This document shows, piece by piece, positions 10,417 through 21,196 of a stretch of 64,000 nt of DNA; the first letter of the stretch is position 1; each line of letters opens with the position of its first letter. The position numbers and the translations under genes were made by a program. The notes under the pieces are model-generated. The model saw only the letters and a list, made by a program, of their open reading frames with translations, was not told the DNA's origin and did not search any database. The stretch is from Choanephora cucurbitarum (taxonomy: Eukaryota; Mucoromycota; Mucoromycetes; Mucorales; Choanephoraceae): assembly GCA_025331435.1 (NCBI GenBank), contig JAIWNI010000008.1:310001-374000 (forward strand). The letters are read 5' to 3'.

Positions 10417-12092
10417 CTAGAGATAAATGTCTATTGAACAGTAATTAGTTGAGTAGTTATATAATTCTTTTTGCTTTCCAAAAACAACCTTTGGTTTTGC
10501 AAATGTCTCTGACATATAGCCAATTCCCTATCAATTATTTTGTTTTCTTAGATACAATGCTGTCAACAATGCAAAACACTATCCACTTACCATATCATCT
10601 GTAACATGGCCATACCAAAACTCAATTCCTATACAAATGATAAGCTCAACAATAGGATAAGCATATAGATTGTGTTGTATACTTTACTTGCTTTTTCCTT
10701 CACCTTTTGCTTTCGAAGAGCTATGGTACCAACTGATTTCTTGTGGTATATTTGCAGTAATGGAGATTCTGATCTTCATAAGAAGCCAATCACTAGAATA
10801 CAAAAAAAAAAGAAAAACTTACCGAGAAAATCTTCTGTTAAAGTCTTTATCATAGCTTCTTGTATATCTTGTTCTTTTGATAGACGATCTGCACATTTGT
10901 ACGTAAACATAGTTCGCATAATCTGTTCTCCTGTACCTAAAAAAAATAATTATGAGAAAAGATAGATTAGCACAATACATGATTTACCTGTTGTACTGCA
11001 AGCAATACCAGGCAATTGGTCTGTTTCGTTTTGTGCCCAACATCCAGATCCATAAATAGCTGCCTTATTTTTTTTTGTTACAAAAACTTTTGGTTTAAAC
11101 ATACACTTTTAAAGATGCTTCAATAGCAACAATTGAAAATCGATCTTTACTTCGCCTACACGTCCAGATGGTTTCAATGAAATGCCTCCACTGCTTACAC
11201 CAGAAGCAATATCACCTGATCGATCTACACAAATAGCACCTACTGTATCATGCCCGAGATTGGTTGTTTCGGCTGCTTGTGCTTCTACTAGCATCTGTAT
11301 ATGTTTGAGATACGTCTGTTGAGAGGATGCTATCGATGAATAGAGAAAGAAAAAGTATATATAGGTGCATAAAAAGAAAAGGTTTTGTTTCTGGACATCT
11401 AACATGCTTACGTTCAATTAATTCATTGTCATCAATGATTGTATAGCCTCTACTTCTTGCCCATTCTTTGGCCCCTTCACCTGCAAGTAGCCTAAAAAGA
11501 AATAACAAAGGTGAGAGATTGATAGGAAAGAAATAATCTATAGTTACATAGGTGGAATCCTTCCTAGTGTCAACAGTCCTTTTTCTGCCTCCAATACCAT
11601 TTGACAGGCCACTTCAATTGGGTTTCTTAGGCCACTGACTGCCCCTACGCCACCAAAAGTAGCACTTTTGCCAGCCATGATACTTGCATCACATTCAACA
11701 GTACCTTTGAGTGTTAAATTGGAGCCATAACCTGCATTTGTAACTGGATCATCCTGTAGAGACATTTGTTAATATTGCCTTTTATTGGTGTGTTTTGGGT
11801 TCCACTTTACTTCAAGTACTTTGATGGCTTCAGTTACAGCTTCAATTGCAGTTGCATTCTTTTCTTTAATTAAATTCATGGCTTGTCTACAGGCTCTAAT
11901 AAGGATAGTTAATAGCTTGATTATCGATTGTTTACTAAATCGCATTTACTTGGCACAAGCTAAGCGATATGACCTCTCTTTAGATTTGGAGAGGTTTCCT
12001 AGATCAACCAATCAGTCTTTAGCTTTTTTTTTATCCAATCGTTTTCATTTACCTGCTCCTATATGTACAGCAATAAAAGCAGGCTCTGACAT
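10417..12092 (-). CDS. tasp1: Threonine aspartase 1-like / type-2 L-asparaginase family
   Basis: This is a gene of about nine short exons. The start at 12092 gives [14 protein letters not shown], the usual N-terminal strand of the family, then [22 protein letters not shown] and VECDASIM. The autoprocessing site and N-terminal nucleophile are in [14 protein letters not shown], where Thr of DTVGA becomes the catalytic residue, followed by [22 protein letters not shown] and GTGEQIMRT. The SSGG...LK..GRVG block fits Taspase 1, which cleaves after aspartate in nuclear proteins, better than plain asparaginase. The C-terminal [10 protein letters not shown]...GIGYMS also matches Taspase. The precursor splits into alpha and beta subunits. 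Exon joins near 10710-10860 were chosen to keep this homology. The substrate in this fungus is unknown. Confidence 0.88.
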
Positions 12093-13309
12093 CCAAAATA
12101 AGAAAAAGAAAGAAAGAAAGTAAATAAAGAAGAAGAAGAAAAAAAAAGAGAAGCAAGAAAGCCTTTCTGCATTGTTACTTGGCATTTATCAGGAAAAAAA
12201 AGTCACATAGCATAGACTGGAGGGCAGATATTTTGGGTGTCCCTAAGTTTTGACAAGGACTCTCAAGCTACTTTGGTGGAAGACACAATGTACACTTTTG
12301 ACCCGTTTGAGCTGTGCCATCCTCTTTTCTTCGCATTGTGAGTTGTCGCTCGAAAACAATAATTCTAACATTAGCTACTTTGGAGTGCAATACCCTAATA
12401 GCGAGCATTCAGAAAGTTATATCGTTGAATCATAGAACGAAAATTCAGTGGTTTAATTCAGTGTCATATTAACATTGGAGAGAAGGGCTTTAAAGAAGTT
12501 GAAAGGGACGCTGCTACTAGCTTTAAAGCATGTCTTGATGCTACTTGTTGCAATGGCTCTAGTTTTTTCTTGAGAAAAAAAGCAGAAGTACCTCAAAAAC
12601 AATTCTAAATCAACAATTTACTACTTGAAGGTTAAGTGTGCTTTAATGTGTGATGATGATGTTGAGTTCAACACATGTTATGTCGATTGTAAAGAATTTC
12701 TCTGGTCTCAAGAATTACATTTGTTGGTTCGTGATATATTTACCTGAAATGCGAAAGAGCATAGTATTTTTCGAGCTATCATTAGATACTAAATAAGGGA
12801 AGACCGAACGGTAGGTCCATAGCCCTACCATTTTAGAAATGCTTTGATTGCGTTTATCCAACAGATGATTCATCCTACAAAGTCTTGCATCTTTCTAGGA
12901 GATGAATAGTGGAAGTGTTTTATCATGATCTGTAATATACAGAACAAGAAGCACCTGCGTTGTTCTATAGACAAAGAAAATCGAAAGACTGGCAAAAACA
13001 TCAACAGCAGGACTAAAAACCTTTATCCTTTCAAGACAAACCCTTCTGGTATTACTGAAAATGATTGAGCTATTAGCATTGGTCCTAGTAAGAATAAACA
13101 TGGATGATTATGAAGTGCCTAACCAATGTAGATCTATATATTCATATATTTTAATATATCCACAATATCATATGCAGTATAGGCTGCGATACGCAACTGC
13201 TGACCAATAATCATTATTCTTTTGCTGTTGGTATACAACAAAAAGAGCTCGAAAGCTGAGTCCAGTCAAGCATTTGTGGAACTTATTGTGACAATACACT
13301 AATTTCTGT
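12093..13309. other. Intergenic with coding-like fragments
   Basis: Plus-strand stretches at 12483-12607 and 12634-12744 translate into protein-like but unconnected pieces ending in stops. I could not join them into a gene. They may be decayed exons belonging with the fragment at 13310-13815. Confidence 0.35.
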
Positions 13310-13815
13310 CAGGCATAACTTGCTATCGTTGAGAGAAATTCTTGTTGGTGCATTCCGTGCTTCTGTCACTTGCTGTTACTATCATCAACGACTTGATCTT
13401 GTTGGTTTCCCCGCGCATGTTTGCAACCACCGCACAAAGAAGCATCCTTTTGGAGGCGCCAATGGCAACATGCTTGAATCTGGTTCTACTGTGAAGTGTT
13501 ATGATGAAGAGGGTCATGTATTACGCAAAACAAGTCAATGAACTGATTAGAGAACGACAGGTAAATAGTGTTTTACTCCAGATAGACTCTCAGTCCTTAA
13601 TCGTATACAATAGGCAGCTGCACTATTTACCCGTTAAATAACAATGCCGGTTTGGTAAGCCATGCTCAAACTTCTTTTTAGTTTATAACGTTCTTAACTA
13701 TTCAATTCAATTTTTTTACAAAGGCGTATATACCGCTGTTGATATCAGAAGTATTCTATTGGAATAAGTCCATTCGAGATGTGTTGTTTAATCAAGATCA
13801 GATGAATTGACAAGA
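13310..13815 (+). pseudogene. Possible F-box-21/SirB1-like gene remnant
   Basis: The plus strand carries a segment reading SLREILVGAFRASVTCCYYHQRLDLVGFPAHV. This resembles the transglutaminase-like fold of SirB1/FBXO21 proteins (a run of helix, then RLxLxGFPxH). Further coding-like pieces with plausible splice sites follow (AKQVNELIRERQ, then AYIPLLISEVFYWN) up to a stop near 13810. The frame changes between pieces and no start is found. I read it as a decayed gene, with low certainty; it could also be chance similarity. Confidence 0.3.
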
Positions 13816-13885
13816 GGATACCTCTTCATTTGAATTCAAAGTCCGAGCTGTATTTTCTTTTTTTTTCTAGAGGAACGCGTCTATG

Positions 13886-13899
13886 CCCCCCCCCCCCCT
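13886..13899. repeat. Poly-C tract upstream of swi3
   Basis: A run of about 13 cytosines in the 5' leader, unusual in this AT-rich window and likely to vary in length or be misread by sequencing. Confidence 0.8.
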
Positions 13900-13924
13900 C
13901 TTCTTCTTTTTGTGTCTTTTTAAT

Positions 13925-16157
13925 ATGTCTGCACCACCTAAAAAACCTAGTGTCGATATCGAATACTATGAGCAACCTAAAGTCATTGGTTATTTCGAAA
14001 GTATCATCGACTCTTTACGTATTGAATTAGATAAAGCAGGTTGCGACACACACATCACCACACCTGATCTAGGTTATTTCACAGCTCATTTCCAAAAGTT
14101 CCAACTGCATCATCTCAAGAAACAACATGAGACCTATATTCCCTTTGCTTACTTTAATGTAATCTCACTCTCTACACAATCTCCCTTGTATCATATATTG
14201 AAATCAGCCTATCGATTCAAATCAGAAAGACAGATTGTCGATTGGCGTTGGGATGCACCTGAAGAGACAGAGACTTACCTTCATATGATTCAGGTCATCA
14301 AGGAAGATTTGGATAAAGCTGGATTTGAACTCTGTAAACCTCGCGTTTGGTTTCATGAGACTAGTGCAGAAGAACAAAAGAAGAAGCGACACCATTATAG
14401 TAATCATCAAGGTCAATTGAACCATTGGTATGCTTTAGTAGAACAATTAGGAGGTAAGCAGAACCATAAGGAATATATGTGTGTCAAGCTAAGTCAATGA
14501 CGCAGGTATTGTGGTGGATACGATGGAGGAAGCTACTTTTATTGTATATCACCAAGAGCAGACATTTGATCGATATCATCGTAATTGGCGCATGCTTCAT
14601 CAGACAGATGAAGAAGCCATGGTTCATTGGATTGGTTTACCTGATTCTTATAATACGCTAGTCAAACTAAACCAGTGTGTACCAGATAAAGAAGAAACAG
14701 TAGATTTGGCTGAAGATAAGCAGTGTGCACCATGGCATGTCAAATCCAATTGGATTGATGATAGTGCTAAATACAACGAATGGATGTCACCACTCGATTA
14801 TGTCATATCAGCACAACAATCCCTAAAGAGAAAGTTAGTTGTCATGGAGGAAACAAACAACAAGAAGGTCAAGACAGCCGAAGAACAGAAACAAAAGACC
14901 TGGGCTATGGCACGCCAATATATGCCTATTCAGCAATATGAAGTGATCATTCCTTCCTATGCTGCCTGGTTCGATCTAGAGACCATTCACCCTATCGAAA
15001 CCAAGGGATTGCCCGAATTCTTCAATCAAAAGAACAAAAGCAAGACACCGAGTATCTATAAAGAATATCGTGATATTATGATCAATACCTATCGATTGAA
15101 CCCAGTGGAATATTTGACTGTGACAGCCTGTCGACGTAATATGGCAGGTGATGTCTGTGCTATCATTCGAGTCCATGGCTTTTTGGAACAATGGGGATTA
15201 ATCAACTATCAAATGGATCCTTCAGCTAAACCAACAGCCATTGGTCCACCGCTAGAGGGTCAAGTGAAAGTTGTTGCAGAATTTCCTAAAGGCATGGCCT
15301 ATCCTTCATCTCCACCTTCCACACCACCCTCTACAACTGCTACCCCTTCTGCTACAACCATTACAGATACACCTTCTAGTCCACCTACCGCTACACCCTC
15401 CATAACACCTTCCTTAGAAACTACCAAAACACCATCTAACATAGAACTCAATCTGGATTTACGCCAAGATATCTACAAAAAGAACATATCTTGCCATGTC
15501 TGTAAGAAAGAAAAGAAGAAGGGTTACATGTCGACCAAGCAATTCATCTGTGATGATTGTTATCAACCAGAGCAACACAAGGAATTCACTAAACGACTGA
15601 CGCCATGGACAGATCAAGAAGATATGCTTCTGTTGGAAGGATTAGAGATGTTCTCTGAGGATTGGCAAAAGATAGCTGAACATGTAGGCACAAAGACACG
15701 CGATGAATGTATTTTGCATTATCTCCAGTTACCATTGCTGGACCCTATCTATGCTACAGATCAACATCAACACACTGAAATGGAGAATCCTATCATGTCT
15801 GTTGTTGCCTTTTTGGCAGCCAATGTGAAGCCTAAAGTGGCTGCTTCTATTCTTGCATCAGATGAGACCATAGAAGATCAACAAGAAAAGGAAGACATAG
15901 AGGAAGATACTCATGAAGAGAAGTTCAGGTTGATTCGTACAAAGATGGAAGCCTATTCAGCCCGTATAAGTCAATTTGAAAAGTTAGAGGGATGGGTTGA
16001 TTCTGAAAAGAGGCAACTAGAAAGGGGACGATGTTTGATTCAGAGCCAACATGTGGCGATACGAAAGCAAATAGATGAAATCCGCCATCTTATGTTTCAG
16101 AAACAACAACCGCAACTACAAGAACAACCACAACTACAAGATGGTCATTCATCCTAA
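13925..16157 (+). CDS. swi3: SWI/SNF-type chromatin remodelling subunit (SMARCC/Swi3/Rsc8)
   Basis: Two exons (13925-14453, 14506-16157) encode 726 residues. Order: a SMARCC-type N-terminal region; a SWIRM domain (about residues 325-420: IIPSYAAWFD, then NPVEYLTVTACRRNMAGDVCAIIRVHGFLEQWGLINYQ across two blocks); a Pro/Thr/Ser-rich linker; a CxxC...CxxC zinc-binding stretch (CHVCKK, CDDCYQ); a SANT domain (TPWTDQEDMLLLEGLEMF); and a C-terminal coiled coil ending in a Gln-rich tail. Such subunits are dimeric scaffolds of nucleosome remodellers in the nucleus. I use the ATG at 13925 because the upstream ATG at 13883 runs through a poly-C tract coding a proline/phenylalanine stretch unlike the family. 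Its stop lies 12 bp from that of the convergent trm7 gene. Confidence 0.93.
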
Positions 16158-16169
16158 TCTAATACACTA

Positions 16170-17224
16170 TTATTTATTATAAAAGTTGTTTCGCTTTAAT
16201 TCCATAGCTGTCTTATAAGGTGCAGTGATAGGTGGCTGTAAAGGATCCAACTGTTGATAAGATGCCTGTAAAGGATAAGTTCTATCGGCATCATAACCAT
16301 TCAAATCACCACAAGCAATAAAAGGAACAATAGTACGATTAGGTCCAACTAACTCATTCATAGCATCATACTGCAGATCCAACAAAGGATTAGCCATGGT
16401 GGGTGTATAGTCGGCAGGGGGTTGATAACCTTGACAGACAATGAAAGATTCGATACTTGAGTTACGTGAACTTCGAGGTTTACTGCAGGTCACAGTAGGG
16501 AAAAAGATCTTGAGTTGACTGTATAAGAGAGTGATATCTTTACCACGGAAGATCTTGGCTACAAATGTACCTCCAGGACGTAATACATGTGTTGTAATGT
16601 TCAATGCCTATTGTGTTCATTAGTGTTTATGCTAAAAAAAAAAAAGATCTTTTTTACTTTACAGCTAAAAGCAATTGAGCTTGAATGTATTCATCCATAT
16701 CATGAAGACCTGTCACATCAGGTGCACCATCACAGATCACAATATCAGCCATAGCACCGTCAAAATAAGAAATGATCTTTTCTGCTGTTGACTTTTTGGT
16801 GATATCGCCTTGTAATTGAATCACGCCATCTAAAGGAGCCATGGCTTGAAGATCGACAGCGACAATCTTAGGTTCTGGTTGATCTGGCTGTTGTTGATGA
16901 TTTTCACTTGAATAGAGATCAGTCAGAGTCATCGCTAGTTATGTTTCTTTTTTTTTTATTGAACTTACTTTAATCGCTTTGAAAGCACTTGAGACCAACT
17001 ACCGGGTGCAGCACAGAGATCGACGGCTCTCTGGACACCTTGTAAAAAGTTGAACTCTTCATCTAGTTGTAATAGTTTGAAAGCACTTCTAGCTCTCCAG
17101 CCTTCTTCTTTCGCTAATCGATAATACTTGTAAAATACTAAGTTACTCTTGTCAAACTTGCCAGTGAGAAAGGAAGGATTGAACTACTTACAACATCTCT
17201 TTTGTCTTTTGATGATTTGCCCAT
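16170..17224 (-). CDS. trm7: tRNA 2'-O-ribose methyltransferase Trm7 (FtsJ/RrmJ family)
   Basis: Four exons (17224-17192, 17126-16969, 16906-16663, 16607-16170) give 290 residues starting [20 protein letters not shown]. Trm7 methylates ribose 32 and 34 in the anticodon loop of certain tRNAs using S-adenosylmethionine. The SAM-binding motif [29 protein letters not shown] and [11 protein letters not shown] are all present. The FtsJ catalytic tetrad K-D-K-E can be seen as Lys in SAFKLLQ, Asp in CDGAPD, Lys in VAKIF and Glu in SSIESF. Length matches yeast Trm7. The acceptors of exons 3 and 4 were fixed by keeping the frame and the family alignment. Confidence 0.95.
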
Positions 17225-18331
17225 GATTATTATGAAAAGAGAAAAAAGTGAAAATTTTCTTAAAAAAAATAAAAATAAAAACAAACTAGCGGTGGTTTAG
17301 ATAAAGAAGACAAAGGAAAGTAAACAGGGTTCTGATGAGGAACAACAGCTTTTAAAGTACAGTTGTCTTAAGAAGGAATGACTGAATTGAAGCTCAAGAA
17401 GATGGCCATTTTTTCTGTAGATAAGCTGTACCTGACACTGTATAGCTGATGAATACCAATGTCTGTTAAGCTTTTTCTCTCTCGCTCTCTCTCTCTTAAC
17501 TCAACCACTAAGCTTGTGCTTTGTTGTCTTGCCTCCAAAGTGAAATCATACATTTCTTTTTCTTTTGGTTATGCAACAACAAAAAAAGAACATGTCTACC
17601 GTTGTTTAACTATAGAGGATCTTTCATTTTACTTTGATTCCAACCATTCGAATTTGACATTTGGTGATGAACACTCCAACAACTCATTGCTTTCCTTTAC
17701 TGTAAGCCTTTTGTTTATCCAATCCCATATGTCTTCTGTTACTCTCGACAACACATGTTTATCTTCCTTCTTTCTTTTTTGGCGTTTTATACGGAGTAGT
17801 AAATAAGCCTTAGGAAATGAAGAAAAAAATAAAAAAAAAATATTGTGACAAAAAAATTACTATATTTGGAAGAGTAAAAGAGTATTAGCAAGCCTTGTAT
17901 GAAAGTTGAATAGCCACGAAAGTGATATTAATGTCACAAACGAATAGTTTAGTGTGTTTGGGTAGCGTCAGTACAATATAAAATGAAATAAGCTTAAGCC
18001 TCTTGAAGAAAGGTTTTCTTAATGTTGACCTTAATGTTACAGTGGTTGAGATCTGAAAGTTGCATTCTCCCAACGTTTCTGTTTGCGTAGTGATCTTCCT
18101 TAGACAGTGACATCAACAACAAATTTGATAACAATAGTAGGCAATATGTTTGTTAATTGAGAAGACAGATCTGATGGTATGTACGCGTCGTTCACAAATT
18201 ACCATGAACCCTTATGGCTCTTGACTCAACTCAATTCAATTTTCTTATGAACTGCTGGGCTTCGATTCGAATTTACGGCGTATAAAACGCCATGGTTTTG
18301 GTGCCTCCGGTCAGCAAGAGTTTATTTTAAA
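17225..18331. other. Intergenic, no supported gene
   Basis: A 115-codon plus-strand frame at 17459-17806 has no motif, and its opposite strand looks equally coding-like, so I do not call it. Pyrimidine-rich tracts are frequent. Confidence 0.5.
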
Positions 18332-18825
18332 TTATTGATCTTCTTTCTCTGGTGGAGGGCCACAAGGCTGAAGCATTTTCTAGTCATAGGCATCTGTGTA
18401 AGTTGACTTGTTATGCGCTATAGAAAGTTCAATTGCCTACCTCCAACATGTTCATTTTGGCGCGTGCCTTTGTTTCGTTTTCAGCAACACTGATGTAAGA
18501 GAGCAAAGAGTTGTGTCCAACAAATGAAGCAAGTGAATCTCTATATTGATTGGCTACCCATTCACTATAAACAACAGATTCGTGAGTTGAATAGTTACGA
18601 TTAAAAAGGGTTTGAGAGTCTTATTACTGTTTAATGGTGTCTGCATGTCCAGTACCCACATATTTAGATTGTACTAACGACAAGAAACAAAGTTAAACTG
18701 ATGTATGCGTAATAACCACAAGTATAGCCTTACAATGTTCAATTTGACTGTTGATGTTTAATCTATCCTACAAAGAAGTATAAGCGATGCATTCAATCTC
18801 TCTTTAAACATGCAAAGATTACCAT
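18332..18825 (-). CDS. SF3B5: Splicing factor 3B subunit 5 (SF3B5/SF3b10, Ysf3 homologue)
   Basis: Five exons (18825-18823, 18767-18734, 18673-18628, 18564-18441, 18379-18332) join to an 84-residue protein starting MDRLNINSQIEHLQSKYVG. Human SF3B5 is about 86 residues. Family landmarks in order: SQIEHLQSKYVGTGHADT, EWVANQYRDS, the region around GHNSLLSYISVAENE, KARAKMNMLEKMLQPCGPP. It is a structural part of the SF3b complex in U2 snRNP, next to SF3B1, and so acts in branch-point recognition in the nucleus. The exons are too short to appear as long open frames. The first exon consists of the ATG alone, spliced at phase 0 to GAT. All junctions are GT-AG and the frame closes exactly at 255 nt. 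Confidence 0.93.
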
Positions 18826-19786
18826 TTGATGTACAAAAAGGCAAAGAAAAAGAAAAAGAAAAAAAAAGTTGGGTTTGTGTGACTCTTTCAATCCAGCAAC
18901 AACATCTGAGAGAGATGGCTTTCTAAGCGATATGACATGAATCATTGAACACCATGATGTTATTGTTTGATAGTCTTTGTTCAACCTTCACAATGTCTCG
19001 CTTGTCTTCTGCTTTTTCTTTGAACTGTATTAAAAGCAATAGAAGTTGAAAATGCTGATGGTATTGGACAGAATGATCCAATGAGAACTCTATTTGTTGT
19101 CGGAGCTTCATTTAAGCATATCATGCCCACCATGCCAGAGGTACTTCATTGGTAAAGAATAGGTGTTTCTCTCTAAAGAAAGATTGTTCTTTACTTAACT
19201 AAAAAATTAGTGTAGAACAGAACCTCTGTATAGGCTGTATCAACTTGAGTTTTGCTGAACTATGGACCTTGAAGGTTGTTGTCTTTGGTCTATGCAGAAT
19301 AATCTCACATACACCACTTGACAACAAAAATTTCAATTCAAACTAACCTAGATACTAAATAAGATCTTCAGTCAATTTGGATTTATACTATCATCTTTCT
19401 CGGGTAAAATAAAGTATAAAAAGAAAGAATGGCAAGCAACTAGAGTCAACTAAGTCTTCCCCCCCCCCCTCTTCCTTTTCCCCTTTTCTCTCTGTTTTTC
19501 CAAGGCAATCAAAATATGTTTATTCTATCATTTTTCATATAAATTTTACCGGAATCAAAACAAAGAACCCAGTTATTTTTTTTTTACCGCAAAGGTAAAG
19601 TTGGACCTAATCTTTGTGAGCCAGTTTGTACTCACTTAAATGTATTACTCATGCCCTTTTTTGTTATTATTATTTTCCCTTTTTCTTTTCCTTTCTTTCT
19701 CTTTTTCACCTCGTCATCTCCATCTCTTTCTTTTCTCTCTCTCTTGTGAAAGGGACTGAGAAAGAAATTACCTTATATTAAGAAAA
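18826..19786. other. Intergenic between divergent genes
   Basis: Lies between SF3B5 and the Ser-rich gene, which are divergent. A 62-codon minus frame at 18923-19111 is helix-like but unsupported. A pyrimidine-rich tract with a poly-C run (about 19456-19470) and CT-rich DNA precede the ATG at 19787, resembling a 5' leader/promoter. Confidence 0.45.
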
Positions 19787-21180
19787 ATGCAGACAGCAAC
19801 AGAAAATATCCACCCATATCAATTTAAGCCCCAAGAAGGCGTTACTAAGGAAATGGAACAGTTAATCACTATGATGCAGAATCATAAAGTATCGGATGAT
19901 GCAGTATCATTTGACTTTCATTTCAATACACATACACCCACTCGACTGCCATCTCGTCTAAAGACAAATATATCATCGAGCACCAGCTTTATTCCTTCCC
20001 CTGAATTTAAGTTTTCTTTTCAAGCGGACATACCTCCTGTTCAATCATCTACACATATTAACGAAAAAGAAGGTCGAAGTTATAGTAGTAGTAGTAGTAG
20101 TAGTAGTTCAAGCAGTAGTAGTAGCAGTAGTAGTAGTAGTAGTAGTAGCAGTAGTAGTAGTAGTAGTCATGGTCCTAATTATATTGGTAAGTAGACACTA
20201 ATCTTACTCTTTCTTTCCCTTTATCCATCATTCTGTTTGTCATATTTCACCTCCCTCTTTTCTTAACTATATCTTATATGAAATGGTACTGACGATATAC
20301 AGAAGTAGGAGATTACCGTGATCATGATGACGATTTGATTGAGTTTGAAGATATCAAACTGTTTCCCCCTCCAAAGTCAATAGAAAGATCCAAGCATATT
20401 ATGCAGCGAAAGATATTACCTCTACCTAAACCTCGATGGAAGCATTCAACACAAGAGAACCTATTTAAGCTGACAAAACCATTTGAACCCCTACATGAGG
20501 TGGTTGTGCATCGAGACAAGACTAAAAAGATGAAATGTTCAACTACTTCACCACCCATTAATAACAAACGAAAAGAGCGTAATTGGAGAGAACACAATGG
20601 CGTCACTCCTTTTGCCTATCGCTCATTTTCTGATTCAACTGAACCTTCTGCTTATACAGGCGATGGATTACCAATACATAAGAGTGGTAAAAAGAAACCA
20701 CTTCATCCATCTTCACCTCCCTTATTTAAACTCAACATAACAAAGAAATTACCAGCACCACTACTTCCACCACCTCCACCTTCTTCTCTATCTTCAACAT
20801 CACCACCACCTCCTCCCCCATTACCTCAACCGAAAAAAGCATCCCGTACAAAAAAGACAACTACCAAAAAACCCAATACAAACACAACCACAAGGAAGAA
20901 GAAGACAAAAAAGAAAATAACAGAAGAGATAGCACCAGGTGGATTTCTTTCGTCTGACATTACTCTGTTTGAAAGCCCATTTATTGAGGATGAATGGATC
21001 TGTCTGTTCTGCCAATACGATGTGCTGATGCATGGATTAGAAGAAGCAAGGCGAAAGAATGGCTATTACCGTCGAAAGAGAGAGAGAAATAGGCGTCTTA
21101 AGGAAGTAGAGTTGAGAAGATTAGGCTTGGACGAATCTGAAGATGAGATACACCACCATCACCATTACCATCCTACATGA
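19787..21180 (+). CDS. Unknown protein with polyserine tract and C-terminal CxxC helix
   Basis: Two exons (19787-20186, 20303-21180) encode 425 residues; the intron is GT-AG and keeps the frame. I do not recognise the gene. Visible parts are an N-terminal stretch beginning MQTATENIHPYQFKPQEG, an unbroken run of over 25 serines, a basic middle region, Pro-rich runs (PPPPPP), a Lys/Thr-rich linker, then FIEDEWICLFCQYDVLMHG with a CxxC pair leading into a strongly basic helix (RRKNGYYRRKRERNRRLKE) and a His-rich tail. The CxxC-plus-basic-helix end looks like the conserved part, and a nuclear role is possible but unproven. Its stop is 16 bp from the convergent SNF2 gene. Confidence 0.75.
20082..20168 (+). 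repeat. (AGT)n trinucleotide repeat coding polyserine
   Basis: AGT repeats with occasional AGC/TCA interruptions, in frame within the preceding gene. Copy number is likely to vary between strains. Confidence 0.9.
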
Positions 21181-21196
21181 TCAAACAATAATAAAA

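Noticed and set aside
17459..17806. 115-codon plus frame
   Set aside because: The opposite strand is equally open and protein-like in places, and no domain is recognised.
18250..18290. TTCGATTCGAATTT resembling a tRNA T-loop
   Set aside because: No matching acceptor stem, D-arm or anticodon arm nearby.
18923..19111. 62-codon minus frame (MKLRQQIEFSLDHS...) upstream of SF3B5
   Set aside because: Helix-like, but it has no family motif, splice partner or promoter signal; likely chance.
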